64,000 nt of DNA from Nonomuraea roseoviolacea subsp. carminata (GCF_024172185.1 NZ_JAMZEC010000001.1:4670001-4734000), one strand, 5' to 3'; shown: positions 40,890 to 50,164, counted from the first letter of the stretch. The notes: generated by a model not told the origin, from the letters alone. Made by a program: numbers and translations.

Positions 40890-43070
40890 ATGGCCGGACT
40901 GACCGGTACGGACGGCACGACCGGCGACGCGTCCGAAACCCCCGCGCACCCGACCGGCGAGGCGCCTGGGAGCCCCGGGGCGGGGACCGGCCAGGCGCCC
41001 GGGGGCCCCGCAACCGGCGAGGCCGCCGAAGTCGCCGGAGGCGTGCGCCAGGACCCGCGGGCCGTGCTCGCCCAGGCCGGGGCCGCCGTGACGGCCGCCC
41101 TCGGGCCCGTCCTGGAGATCACCGCGCTGCTGATCCTCGCGAACCTCCCGGACGCCTGGCACCCCACCCTCAGCTCCACGCCGCAGTCGGCCGCCGCCCT
41201 CACCTTCCCCGTGGTCGGGGCGTTCATGATCCATCACCGGCCGGGGCTGAAGCTGGCCTGGCTGATGTGCGTGGGCGGGTTGGCGGCCGGGATCAGCGAC
41301 TTCGCGTCGGCGCTGATGTTCCGGATGGCCGCCGACGGCGACCTCGTCGCGGCCGGCCACCTGCGCATCGCCGCCGCCGTCGGCTGGGCGGTGTGCGGCG
41401 TGACCCTGACCACGCTGCTGCCCCTGTACTCGCCCGACGGCCGCCTGCCCTCGCCGCGCTGGCGCCCCGTCGTCGCGCTGGGCACCGCCGCCCTCTCCGT
41501 CGAACTGCTCAGGAACGTCTTCCGCCCGGATCCGCCGCCGGCGCGGTACCCGTACCCGGCGGTGATTCCGAACCCGCTGCAGATCCCCGACCTCGCGCCG
41601 TACAACGCCACGATCTCCGCGGTCGCCTGGACCGCCATCTACACCGCGATGGCCCTGTCGGCCCTGTCGCTGCTGGTGCGGATGCGCCGCGCGGACCCCG
41701 TCGGCAGGCGGCAGATCGGCTGGCCGTTGTTCGCCTACGCCGGGTACATCGTCTTCCTGGTCGCGGGCGCGTTCGAGCCCGGCCTGGCCTGGCTGTCGAT
41801 CACCTGGGCGGCGCTGATCCCCGTCGCGGTCGCCTTCGCCGTGACGCGTTACCGGCTGTACGGGATCGACACCGTGATCAGCCGGACGTTCGTGGCGGCG
41901 GGCCTGCTGGCCGTGGTCAGCGCGGTGTACTTCGGCGCGGGCGCGCTGGCCGGGCTGGTGGTCTCCGGGTACGACCAGATCGCGGGCCTGGCCGCGGCCC
42001 TGTTCGCGGGGGCGTTCTTCCAGCCGCTGCGGCGGGCGTTGCAGCGCGCCGTGGACCGCATGCTCTACGGCGAGGTCGGCGACCCGCGGCTGCTCGCCGA
42101 GCGGCTCACCCAGGAGGTGCGCCGGGCCGACCCGGCCGAGGCGCTGCACTCGGTGGTGGGGGTGCTGCGCGACGGTCTGGCGGTCGAGGGCGCCGCGGTG
42201 GAGGTGGCCGACGGCGAGCCCCGCCACGTCGAGAGCGGCCGGGTCGGCGACCGGCCGCGCGAGGTGCCGCTCGTCTGGCACGGCGAGCGGGTCGGCCGGC
42301 TGCTCGTCGGCCCGCCCGGGCCGCGCCGCTTCCCCGCCGCCCACGACGAGCGGGTGCTGGCCACGCTCACGCCGTACGTCGCCGACGTGGCCCACGCGGT
42401 CCGCATGGCCGCCGACCTGCAACGGTCGAGGGAACGCATCCTCACCACCCGCGAGGAGGAGCGCCGCCGCCTGCGCCGGGACCTGCACGACGGCCTCGGC
42501 CAGACGCTGGGGGCCATGGCCATGACGATCAACATCGCCCGCAGCCGGCTCAAGAGCTCTCCGGACTCCGCCGACGCGCTGCTCCAGGACCTGCGCTCGG
42601 GCATGGACGCCGTCGCGGGCGACATCCGCGAGCTGGTGTACGGCCTGCGGCCCCCGGCGCTCGACGACCTCGGCCTGGCCCGCGCCGTACGGGAGCTGGC
42701 CGCCGGCCAGGTTTCGGCCGAGACGGTGATCGAGGTGGAGGCGGACGGCGACCTGAGCGGCCTGCCGGCGGCCACGGAGGTGGCCGTGTACCGGATCGTC
42801 CAGGAGGCCCTGACGAACGTGCGGCGGCACGCCGACGCCCGTCACGCCCGGGTGGTGCTGCGGCGGGAGCCGGCGGCGCTGCGGGTGCGGATCAGCGACG
42901 ACGGCCGGGGGCTGCCCGACGGGCACCGGGCGGGCGTCGGCCTCGGCTCGATGCGCGAGCGCGCGGCCGAGCTCGGCGGCGTGTGCGTCGTCGGCCCCGA
43001 GCCCGGCGGCGGCACCCGCGTGGAGGCCACCCTGCCCTTGTCGGACGGGCCGGGCTCCTCCGTCGGGTGA
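40890..43070 (+). CDS. Orphan sensor histidine kinase (HisKA_3, GAF-like)
   Basis: A 726-residue kinase. After a Pro/Gly/Thr-rich arm of 50 residues come about nine membrane helices (to residue ~385), a GAF-like region (residues ~400-500), the phosphoacceptor motif RRRLRRDLHDGLGQTLGAMAM and an HATPase domain with VQEALTNVRRHADARHARV and DDGRGLPDGHRAGVGLGSMRERAAELGG. The start ATG 40890 has GGGGGCAGG upstream. No response regulator gene is next to it, which is unusual because NarL-type kinases normally come in pairs. Confidence 0.87.
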   Translation: MAGLTGTDGTTGDASETPAHPTGEAPGSPGAGTGQAPGGPATGEAAEVAGGVRQDPRAVLAQAGAAVTAALGPVLEITALLILANLPDAWHPTLSSTPQSAAALTFPVVGAFMIHHRPGLKLAWLMCVGGLAAGISDFASALMFRMAADGDLVAAGHLRIAAAVGWAVCGVTLTTLLPLYSPDGRLPSPRWRPVVALGTAALSVELLRNVFRPDPPPARYPYPAVIPNPLQIPDLAPYNATISAVAWTAIYTAMALSALSLLVRMRRADPVGRRQIGWPLFAYAGYIVFLVAGAFEPGLAWLSITWAALIPVAVAFAVTRYRLYGIDTVISRTFVAAGLLAVVSAVYFGAGALAGLVVSGYDQIAGLAAALFAGAFFQPLRRALQRAVDRMLYGEVGDPRLLAERLTQEVRRADPAEALHSVVGVLRDGLAVEGAAVEVADGEPRHVESGRVGDRPREVPLVWHGERVGRLLVGPPGPRRFPAAHDERVLATLTPYVADVAHAVRMAADLQRSRERILTTREEERRRLRRDLHDGLGQTLGAMAMTINIARSRLKSSPDSADALLQDLRSGMDAVAGDIRELVYGLRPPALDDLGLARAVRELAAGQVSAETVIEVEADGDLSGLPAATEVAVYRIVQEALTNVRRHADARHARVVLRREPAALRVRISDDGRGLPDGHRAGVGLGSMRERAAELGGVCVVGPEPGGGTRVEATLPLSDGPGSSVG

Positions 43071-43208
43071 CCGATGTCACGCACGGTGACCGACGCCGCG
43101 CGCGGTGATCTGTGCCGAATCCCACTCGGTGAGATGGGCGAATCCTGTGGCACAAGCCCGGATTTTTCCTACAATCAGGCTCAAAATGATCACCCGAGAG
43201 GGGGTCGC

Positions 43209-44045
43209 GTGAGCGACCTGGACCGCGTGCCACCGCCCGGAGTCGACACCCGTGTCCCGAGCGTCGCCCGCATGTACGACTACTACCTCGGCGGCAAGGA
43301 CAACTTCGCGGCCGACCGCGAGGCCGCCGAGAAGATGATCGAGCTGGGCCGCGCCATGGGCAACGACGCCCGCCAGATCGCCCAGGCCAACCGCGGCTTC
43401 CTCGGCCGGGCCGTACGCCTGCTCGCCGAGCGGGGGATCACCCAGTTCGTCGACATCGGCGCGGGCCTGCCGACCCAGGACAACGTCCACCAGGTCGCCC
43501 AGCGCCACGCCCCGGGAACACGCGTCGTCTACGTGGACAACGACCCCATCGTGCTGACCCACGCCCGGGCCCTGCTCGCCCGCGACCCCGACGTCCTCGC
43601 CCTCGCGGGCGACCTCAGGGACCCGGACGCGATCTTCGACGACCCCCAGGTCACCGCGCACGTCGACCTCTCGCGACCGTGCGCCGTCCTGCTCGTCGCC
43701 GTGCTGCACTTCGTCACCGACGACGCCGACGCCGCCAAGATCGTCGCGCGGATCCGCGAGCGGCTGGCCCCCGGCTCCTATCTGGTGCTGTCCCACCTGT
43801 ACGAGGGCAACGCCACCGACGACCTGGCCCACGCCGGCCAGAGCGTCTACGCGGGCACCACGTCGGGCGGCCTGGCCCGGCGCGGCTACGACCAGATCGC
43901 CGCCTACTTCGAGGGCCTGGAGCCGCTCCCGCCCGGCATCGTGCCGGTGGACGCCTGGGATCCGCACGTGGAGCCCGGCCCCGACCTCGACCTCGACCGC
44001 CCGGGCATCCTGGCCGGCGTCGGCCGCGTGCCCGTGGACGACTGA
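43209..44045 (+). CDS. SAM-dependent methyltransferase, DUF574 (Methyltransf_19), copy 1
   Basis: A 278-residue protein of an actinobacterial family. The N-terminal signature PSVARMYDYYLGGKDNFAADREAAE is followed by QFVDIGAGLPTQDNVHQVAQ (SAM site), VVYVDNDPIVLTHARALL and the C-terminal GGLARRGYDQIAAYFEGLEPLPPGIVPV. The methyl acceptor is unknown. GTG 43209 follows GAGAGGGGGTC. A TACAAT at 43170-43175 is a likely -10. The next gene is a paralogue 18 bases downstream. Confidence 0.9.
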   Translation: MSDLDRVPPPGVDTRVPSVARMYDYYLGGKDNFAADREAAEKMIELGRAMGNDARQIAQANRGFLGRAVRLLAERGITQFVDIGAGLPTQDNVHQVAQRHAPGTRVVYVDNDPIVLTHARALLARDPDVLALAGDLRDPDAIFDDPQVTAHVDLSRPCAVLLVAVLHFVTDDADAAKIVARIRERLAPGSYLVLSHLYEGNATDDLAHAGQSVYAGTTSGGLARRGYDQIAAYFEGLEPLPPGIVPVDAWDPHVEPGPDLDLDRPGILAGVGRVPVDD

Positions 44046-44063
44046 CCCTCCGATCGGAGACCG

Positions 44064-44870
44064 ATGGACGACCAGAGCGCCCGCTCCGCCTGGGAGCGGG
44101 TCGACACCACCAAGCCGCACTCGGCCCGCGTGTGGGACTACCTGCTCGGCGGCAAGAACAACTACGCCGTCGACAAGGAGGCCGGCGACACCATCCTCGA
44201 CCTGTTCCCGGCCTTCGCCGAGGTCGCCCGCCTCCAGCGGCGCTTCCTCAACCGCGCGGTGCGCTTCCTGGCCGGGGAGGTGGGCATCCGCCAGTTCCTG
44301 GACATCGGCACGGGCCTGCCCACGGCCAACAACACCCACGAGGTGGCCCAGTCGGTCGCCCCGGAGTCGCGCATCGTGTACGTCGACAACGACCCGCTCG
44401 TGCTGGTCCACGCGCGCGCCCTGCTCACCAGCACGCCCGAGGGCGTCACCGAGTACCTCGACGCCGACGTCCGCGACCCGGACCGGATCCTGGAGGGCGC
44501 GGCCAAGGTGCTGGACCTCAGCCGTCCGGTCGGCCTGACCATGCTGAGCATCATGGGTCAGGTGAGCGATGACGAGGACCCGAACGGCATCGTGACCCGG
44601 CTGCTCGACCGCCTGCCCTCCGGCAGCCATCTCGCGCTCAGCGACGGCGTGAACGCCAACCCGGCGCTCGTCGCGGCCGTCGAGAGCTACAACTCCCGGG
44701 CCGCCTACCCCTACCACCTGCGCGCCCCCGAGCGGATCGCCACCTTCTTCGAGGGCCTGGAGCTGGTGGAGCCCGGCGTGGTGCCGACGCCGCAGTGGCG
44801 GCCAGGACCCGAGGGCCACACCCCGTCCGGCCCGGTCAGCGCCGTCTGCGGGGTGGGCCGCAAGCCCTGA
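44064..44870 (+). CDS. SAM-dependent methyltransferase, DUF574 (Methyltransf_19), copy 2
   Basis: A 268-residue paralogue of the preceding gene. It has the same landmarks: TTKPHSARVWDYLLGGKNNYAVDKEAG, QFLDIGTGLPTANNTHEVAQ, IVYVDNDPLVLVHARALL and FFEGLELVEPGVVPTPQW. The pair differs widely outside these blocks, so the duplication is old. The two may form a heterodimer or act on related substrates. Confidence 0.9.
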   Translation: MDDQSARSAWERVDTTKPHSARVWDYLLGGKNNYAVDKEAGDTILDLFPAFAEVARLQRRFLNRAVRFLAGEVGIRQFLDIGTGLPTANNTHEVAQSVAPESRIVYVDNDPLVLVHARALLTSTPEGVTEYLDADVRDPDRILEGAAKVLDLSRPVGLTMLSIMGQVSDDEDPNGIVTRLLDRLPSGSHLALSDGVNANPALVAAVESYNSRAAYPYHLRAPERIATFFEGLELVEPGVVPTPQWRPGPEGHTPSGPVSAVCGVGRKP

Positions 44871-44915
44871 CTCACTCCCGGCCCTTGTCGGTGGCCGCCG
44901 CTATGGTCCCCGATC

Positions 44916-47525
44916 ATGAAGGTGTCAGAACCCCCCGCCGCGCCGGGCGGAGCCTGGGACGCGGTCCGCGCCGCCGTCCTGAAGGAGGATGCCGCCGCCA
45001 CGGCCGCCGTGGTGAACCGGCTCACCCACGAGGAGCGGCGGCAGGTGGCCCGCGCGCTGCCCGGCCTCCTCGCCGAGCTCAGGAGCGTCGGCCACGGCAG
45101 GGCGGTGGCCCGGTCGATCTGGTCGGCCGACGAGTGCATGGGGTGGGCCGAGGCGATGCGGATCGCCGGGGCGGGCACGATCGCCGGGGCCGCCGCCGTG
45201 GCCGCGTGGCTGAACCGCCGCGACTTCCGGCGCTTCTGGCAGGAGCCCGACGACGTCCCGTACATCCTCCAGGTGGTCGCCGGACGTCCCGAGGAGTGGC
45301 GGGCCGACCTCGCCGTCCGCCTGGCTCTGCGGCTGCGCGGCACCGACGACGACTCGCCCCGGTCCGTACGGCTGGCCCTGGAGCTGCTGCGCCGCACCGG
45401 GACCGAGCCGCCCGCGCACGACCCGTTCACCCTGGCCTGGATCGCCGCCTGGCCGGCCGACCCGGGTGACGCGCCGCTGCTGGACGCCATGCTGCCGCGC
45501 GTGTTCGCGGCCGAGGGGGCGGGCCGGCTGCTGCGCGGCGACGAGGAGCGCCCGGTCCGGCTGGCCGCCCTGGCGGCGAGCGGCCGGGTCTCCCGCGCGC
45601 TCCTCCTCAACGGCTGCGTCAGCCGGTTCCTGCGCGGCGGAGCGGCCGCCGACCTGCGCTTCTTCGTCCGTCTCCACGAGGCTCTGGCCCCGTCGGCCGC
45701 CGAGGTGGCCGGACGGCGGCGCGACTACGCGGCGCTGCTGCCCGCCGCCCCCGCCAACGTCGCCGACCTCGCGCTCAAGCGGTTGCGCGCGCTCGGCGGG
45801 CTGGAGCCGGAGGAGGCCCGCGAGGCGGTGGAGGGGCTGTTGTTCCGCGCCGAGGGGAAGCTGGTGCGCGCCGGGCTGATCTGGCTGGACCGGCTCCTCC
45901 GCGACCATCCGGGCGACCTCGACGGCTACGCCCCGGCCCTGGCCACGGCGCTGATGTGCGAGACGGGTGAGGCGCGCGAGCGGGCCGCGCGGCTGGTGCT
46001 CAAGCACGCCGCCCGCTTCACCCCGGACGGGGCGGCGCCCATCCTCGACGCCGTCGCGCTGATGCCGCCGGGGGAGGGTGCCGCGCTCGCCGAGGCGTTC
46101 GGCGGCGACCCGGTGCCCGCTGCGCCGGAGAACCGGTTCACTCCGCCCCCGCTGCCGCCGGTCCCCCGGCCCGCCCCCATGCCCGCGCCGGTCGCCATGC
46201 CCGCCGAACTGCTCCGCCTGTGGCCGTTCAGAGGCGACTGGCTCCCGGCGGAGCGCTGGCTGGACGGGTTCGTCCGGCTGGCCGCGAGCGACCGGCCGGC
46301 CCTGACCGAGGCCCTGGCCGCCGTCGCCGGTCGCTTCCGCACCCGTGAGTACTGGAGGCGCCCGTGGCGCGATCCCGAACCGTGGATCCTGGCCATGGCC
46401 AAGGAGCTGTGTGACCCCGGCGTCGAGCGCAGGACCGCGAACGCCGTCCTGGCCGGTGACCGGCCGGCCACCGTCGGGGAACGGATCCCCGAGGCGGAGC
46501 ACACGACCCTGAGCATCCGCATGCCGCTGCGTCGTTACGCGGAGGTGTACCAGGCGCTGACGGACGGCGCGCTCCCGCCGTACCTGCTGGCCACGCCCAC
46601 CCACGTCAGCGGCCGGCTCGACGCGGCCGCGCTGGTGGAGCGCCTGGAGGGCTACGAGCGCGACGGCGTCGAGCCGCTGCCCGTGGACCTGGAGCAGGCG
46701 CTGCTGCGGCTGTCCCGCACCGCCTCCGGCGAGGTCGCCGCCCGCGCCGCCCGGCTGACCGGCGCGGCCGGCCGCGCGGTCGCCCGGCTGCTGTCCGGCG
46801 AGCGCGCCGAGCCCCGCGTCGGACTGCGGTGGGAGGAGAGCCCCCACGGCCCACGGATCATGCCCGTCCTGTCCTGGGACGGCACGGGCATCACCGTGCT
46901 GGAAGGAGAGCTGCCGGCCGCCAGATCCAAGGAGGTGCTCGGCCGGCTCCTCCCGGTGCTGGCCGCCCACCGGGACGTGGCCGCCGCGCTCACCGTCGAC
47001 ACCCTGCGGTACCGCGCTCCGTACAGCACGCCCGGACTCGACGTCCTGGCCGCGCTCGCGACCGCCGAGGGGCCTGCCGGGACGGGGGTGGCGTTCGTCG
47101 CGGCCGAGAGCCTGTGCTTCTACCCGGAGGAGGCGGTGCCGCACCTGCTGGAGCTGGCCGCGTCCGGCGGGCTCGGCGAGGAGACGGGCCGGCAGCTCGC
47201 GGTGGTGCTGCGTGACGACGCGACTCAGGGGAAGGACCGCCGCTACCGCCCCGCCGAGGTGCTGCGGGCGTTGGAGGAGCTGGCCCGGCGCGGCGCCCAC
47301 CGGGAGGTGTGGGGGGTGATGGCGGGGCTGCTGGCCGCCTACCTGCCGGGACCCGGCGAGCGGGCCACGAGCACGCACACCCGGATGACGGCGCTGGCCG
47401 CCGACGTGGCCTGGTGGGCGAACGCGCGGGGCGCGCTGGAGCCGGTCGCCGAGCTGGCCGGCCGCGGCCGGGTGACGGGCCTGGTCCGCGAGGCCCGCCG
47501 CCTGCACGCCGTCCTCACCGCCTAG
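44916..47525 (+). CDS. DUF6493-type large protein, unknown function
   Basis: An 869-residue, mainly helical protein with many Arg/Leu/Ala repeats that look HEAT-like. It begins MKVSEPPAAPGGAWDAVRAAVLKEDAAATAAVVNRLTHEERRQVARALPGLLAELR. The layout agrees with actinobacterial DUF6493 proteins, often near SWIM-zinc-finger genes elsewhere; none is here. A Pro-rich hinge PPPLPPVPRPAPMPAPVAMP separates two halves near residue 415. Its stop TAG is shared in the sequence CTAG with the stop of the convergent MBL gene. Confidence 0.7.
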   Translation: MKVSEPPAAPGGAWDAVRAAVLKEDAAATAAVVNRLTHEERRQVARALPGLLAELRSVGHGRAVARSIWSADECMGWAEAMRIAGAGTIAGAAAVAAWLNRRDFRRFWQEPDDVPYILQVVAGRPEEWRADLAVRLALRLRGTDDDSPRSVRLALELLRRTGTEPPAHDPFTLAWIAAWPADPGDAPLLDAMLPRVFAAEGAGRLLRGDEERPVRLAALAASGRVSRALLLNGCVSRFLRGGAAADLRFFVRLHEALAPSAAEVAGRRRDYAALLPAAPANVADLALKRLRALGGLEPEEAREAVEGLLFRAEGKLVRAGLIWLDRLLRDHPGDLDGYAPALATALMCETGEARERAARLVLKHAARFTPDGAAPILDAVALMPPGEGAALAEAFGGDPVPAAPENRFTPPPLPPVPRPAPMPAPVAMPAELLRLWPFRGDWLPAERWLDGFVRLAASDRPALTEALAAVAGRFRTREYWRRPWRDPEPWILAMAKELCDPGVERRTANAVLAGDRPATVGERIPEAEHTTLSIRMPLRRYAEVYQALTDGALPPYLLATPTHVSGRLDAAALVERLEGYERDGVEPLPVDLEQALLRLSRTASGEVAARAARLTGAAGRAVARLLSGERAEPRVGLRWEESPHGPRIMPVLSWDGTGITVLEGELPAARSKEVLGRLLPVLAAHRDVAAALTVDTLRYRAPYSTPGLDVLAALATAEGPAGTGVAFVAAESLCFYPEEAVPHLLELAASGGLGEETGRQLAVVLRDDATQGKDRRYRPAEVLRALEELARRGAHREVWGVMAGLLAAYLPGPGERATSTHTRMTALAADVAWWANARGALEPVAELAGRGRVTGLVREARRLHAVLTA

Positions 47526-48310
47526 CCTGCCCGCTGGGCGAGCTCCCACGGGTCGTGGGCGGAGAAGACGTCCACCCCGTGCTCGTGGGCCAGCGTCCGC
47601 AGCCGGGCCTGGTTGGCGATCCGGAGCTCGGCGTCCACCTGCGCCAGCTGCTGGACGACGTCCATCAGCGGGTGCGCGACGGGCCGCGCTTCGAGCTCGC
47701 GGTGGTAGAAGTAGGCGTCGCCCGCGTGCAGCAGCCAGCGGTCGCCGTCCCGGACGGCCACGCCCGCGTGTCCCCGTGAGTGCCCGCCGAGCGGCACGAG
47801 CAGCACGTCGTCCAGCCCTTCCAGGGGCCGCGCGCCCTCCATGCCGAACCAGGTCTCGCCGCCCTCGCCGTAGGTGACCCAGCGCGGGCCGTGCGCCCAG
47901 TGGCCGGGCCGGTAGCGCCGGCTCGGCGCCTCGGCCGCGGCGGCCTCCAGCTCGGCCGCCATGACGTGGACGGCGGCACCGGGGAAGTCGGGCAGCCCGC
48001 CGCTGTGGTCCACGTCCAGATGGGTCAGCACGACGTGCCGCACGTCGGCGGGGTCGAACCCGAGCGCGGGGAGCTGCCGGGCGGCGGTCTCGGCGGGGGC
48101 GAGCGCGGGCATCACCTGCTCCACCCACTCGGTGTCGAGCAGCTCGCCGGGACGCGCGACGTCGTCCAGGCCGAGCCCCGCCTCGACGAGCACGAGGCCC
48201 GCGGACGGCGTCTCGACGAGCAGGGCGTGGCAGACCGCCGGGGCGGTGGGCAGGCCGGTGGTGGACTCGATCTCACGCATCGAGCCGAGGTTGAGGTGGT
48301 GAATCTTCAT
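47522..48310 (-). CDS. MBL-fold metallo-hydrolase (lactonase/glyoxalase II-like)
   Basis: A 262-residue protein with the metal motif TLTHLDVDHSGGLPDFPG and further ligands in GHSRGHAGVAVRDG, HAGDAYFYHRE and the C-terminal FSAHDPWEL. It resembles AttM-like lactonases and related MBL hydrolases, but the substrate is unknown. The predicted promoter puts the transcription start at the ATG, so the mRNA would be leaderless. The promoter spacer carries a perfect dyad fitting control by the divergent MerR regulator. Confidence 0.84.
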   Translation of the reverse strand: MKIHHLNLGSMREIESTTGLPTAPAVCHALLVETPSAGLVLVEAGLGLDDVARPGELLDTEWVEQVMPALAPAETAARQLPALGFDPADVRHVVLTHLDVDHSGGLPDFPGAAVHVMAAELEAAAAEAPSRRYRPGHWAHGPRWVTYGEGGETWFGMEGARPLEGLDDVLLVPLGGHSRGHAGVAVRDGDRWLLHAGDAYFYHRELEARPVAHPLMDVVQQLAQVDAELRIANQARLRTLAHEHGVDVFSAHDPWELAQRAG

Positions 48311-48316
48311 GCGCCT

Positions 48317-48347
48317 ACAATGCGACTTGAACCGCGGTTCAAGTCAA
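48317..48347 (-). promoter_or_regulatory. MerR-type promoter of the MBL gene with perfect 22-bp palindrome
   Basis: On the minus strand TTGACT (48347-48342) and CATTGT (48322-48317) are separated by 19 bases. The palindrome GACTTGAACCG/CGGTTCAAGTC (48324-48345) fills the spacer. A second, degenerate half TTGAGCCGCG lies just upstream. Transcription would start on the A of the MBL start codon. Confidence 0.7.
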
Positions 48348-48379
48348 GCGCGGCTCAAGGCAGCGGGAGGAGAGGCGTC

Positions 48380-48880
48380 ATGACCGAGGAAACCGGCGAA
48401 GAACTGCTCGACATCGGCGAGGTGGCCCGGCGCTCCGGCCTGGCCCCCTCCGCGCTGCGGTTCTACGAGCGCAAGGGCCTCATCGAACCGGCCGCGCGCA
48501 ACGGCCTGCGCCGCGCTTACCGGCCGGAGACGCTCGACCGGCTGGGGCTGATCGGCTGCGCCCGGGACGCGGGGTTCACGCTGGCGGAGATCGGCGCGTT
48601 CCTCGGGGCCCGGCCGTCCGACACGACGCTGCGCGAGCGCATGGCGGCCAAGGAGCGGGAGGTGGACGCGCGGGTGCGGCAGCTCACCCGGCTGCGCGAC
48701 AGCTTGCGCCACGCCTCCGTCTGCGACCACGACCCGCTCGTCGAGTGCCCCGACTTCAAGCGCGCCATCCGGAACGTCAGCGTCCCGGAGGACGTCAGCG
48801 CCCCGGAGACCGCCGGCGCCCTGGAGGAGGTCAGCGCCCCGGAGGGCGCCGGCGCCCGGGAGGACGTCAGCCCGCGCTGA
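48380..48880 (+). CDS. MerR-family regulator with repetitive C-terminal tail
   Basis: A 166-residue regulator. The DNA-binding part is LDIGEVARRSGLAPSALRFYERKGLIEPAARNGLRRAYRPETLDRLGLIGCARDAGFTLAEIGAFLG. A coiled coil follows, and then CDHDPLVECPDFKRAI, two cysteines that may bind metal or sense redox. The last 35 residues are degenerate repeats of VSAPE/EDVSAPE built on a GAGGACGTCAGCGCC-like unit. A GGGAGGAGAGG ribosome site precedes ATG 48380. It is divergent from the MBL gene, whose promoter has a matching dyad, and overlaps the end of the convergent hypothetical gene by 14 bases. Confidence 0.87.
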   Translation: MTEETGEELLDIGEVARRSGLAPSALRFYERKGLIEPAARNGLRRAYRPETLDRLGLIGCARDAGFTLAEIGAFLGARPSDTTLRERMAAKEREVDARVRQLTRLRDSLRHASVCDHDPLVECPDFKRAIRNVSVPEDVSAPETAGALEEVSAPEGAGAREDVSPR

Positions 48881-50054
48881 CGTACTGCCGGGGCCGCAGC
48901 GCGTGGGCGCGCAGCGCGGCCAGCGCCGCGAAGTGGCCCACCCGCGACATGCGCACCGCCAGCTCGTCGCCGAACGCCAGCCCGAGCGCCGTGAGCCGCC
49001 CCACCAGGTCCTCCAGCGGCTTGGCGACGTCGCCCGGCCCCTTGGCGGGATGCCAGCCCTCGTCGCCGACCACCTCGGCGACGCGGCGCCGCAGCTCGGC
49101 CGGCGAGATGAGCGACCCGTCGGCCAGCAGCATGAGCGCCGCCTCGCGGGCCGCCAGCTCGAACTCCTGCTCACCCTTGGGCAGCAGCAGCCGCGTCACC
49201 GCCTCCCACATCGCCTCGGGCGACAGCAGCAGCCGCCTGCCCACGGCGGTGATGGTCAGCCGGGCCCCGTCGCGGCGCAGCGCGTTCAGCTCCCGCTCGG
49301 CCAGGTCACGCAGCCGCAGCGCCTCCGGGGAGGGCGCGAGACGCAGGGGCAGGCTCTCCTCCGAGGCCGCCAGCGACAGCAGCCCGTGGAGCGGGGGGAC
49401 CGGCTGGGCCGGCACCGGCGCGTGCAGCCGGACCTCGAACGGCTGGGCCAGCTCCCTGCGGGCCGGGCCGCGGCCCAGCACCCAGCGGTTGAGCCGCTCA
49501 CCGTGGACGCGGTTGAGCCAGCTGTCGCCGCCCAGGTCGGTCCGCGGCTCGGTGAGCCAGCGCCGCGTGAGGGCGACCCGGTCGAGCTCGTCCTCACCGG
49601 CGAGGATGGCCAGCTCCAGGGCCGCGGAGCAGGCCACGTGCGCGCCCAGCTCCTCCGGCCCCATGATCGTGCTCCACTGGAGCTCCGGCACGTCGGGCGG
49701 CAGCACCCCCGTGGCCTCCAGGGCCTCCTGGTAGGCGGCGGTGCCCGCGTCCTCGCCCTCGCGGGCGTACGTGCGCAGGATCTGCTGGGTCGTGGGGGAG
49801 ACGCACAGCGCGGCGTAACGGCGCAGCCCGCCGAGGTGGAGCAGGCGGCCGAGCGAGCGGGCCAGCCGCTCGTGGTCGCCGCCGACCTTCAGCGGGAGCG
49901 TGTACCAGAGGAACTCGCAGACGTCGAGCTGCGTCACCGTCTCCAGCGGGTCGCCGCCGGTCAGCCACTCGACGGCGGTCCTGGCCTCCTCGGCCAGGTC
50001 CGGTTCGGAGCGCTCCAGCTCGGCGAGGAGCGCGGTGACATCTGGTGCACTCAT
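48867..50054 (-). CDS. Hypothetical protein, no family recognised
   Basis: A 395-residue soluble, helix-rich protein beginning MSAPDVTALLAELERSEPDLAEEARTAVEWLTGGDPLETVTQLDVCEFLWYTLPLK. The middle has a Pro-rich loop (LHAPVPAQPVPPLHG). The C-terminal part contains possible winged-helix segments (RRDGARLTITAVGRRLLLS). I cannot assign a function. The codon pattern and length are those of a real gene, and ATG 50054 is the first good start. It overlaps the MerR gene on the other strand at their 3' ends. Confidence 0.7.
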   Translation of the reverse strand: MSAPDVTALLAELERSEPDLAEEARTAVEWLTGGDPLETVTQLDVCEFLWYTLPLKVGGDHERLARSLGRLLHLGGLRRYAALCVSPTTQQILRTYAREGEDAGTAAYQEALEATGVLPPDVPELQWSTIMGPEELGAHVACSAALELAILAGEDELDRVALTRRWLTEPRTDLGGDSWLNRVHGERLNRWVLGRGPARRELAQPFEVRLHAPVPAQPVPPLHGLLSLAASEESLPLRLAPSPEALRLRDLAERELNALRRDGARLTITAVGRRLLLSPEAMWEAVTRLLLPKGEQEFELAAREAALMLLADGSLISPAELRRRVAEVVGDEGWHPAKGPGDVAKPLEDLVGRLTALGLAFGDELAVRMSRVGHFAALAALRAHALRPRQYVSAG

Positions 50055-50164
50055 GCCTCGAAGTTTGCCGTATCGACCCCGGGCCTGACGATGCCCGAAA
50101 CCTGTGCGTATTGGGTCTTGCACGGATCTACCCTACGGAACAACTGATAAGTGGACCGCCACCG

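Noticed and set aside
38008..40902. A 964-codon plus-strand open frame across the lyase and ATP-binding protein genes
   Set aside because: It is antisense to a well-recognised PL8 lyase and an RsbW-like protein and shows no domain.
44925..48128. A 1067-codon minus-strand open frame opposite the DUF6493 gene
   Set aside because: Arg/Gly/Pro-rich antisense product of high GC. The plus-strand gene has normal codon bias and a plausible start.
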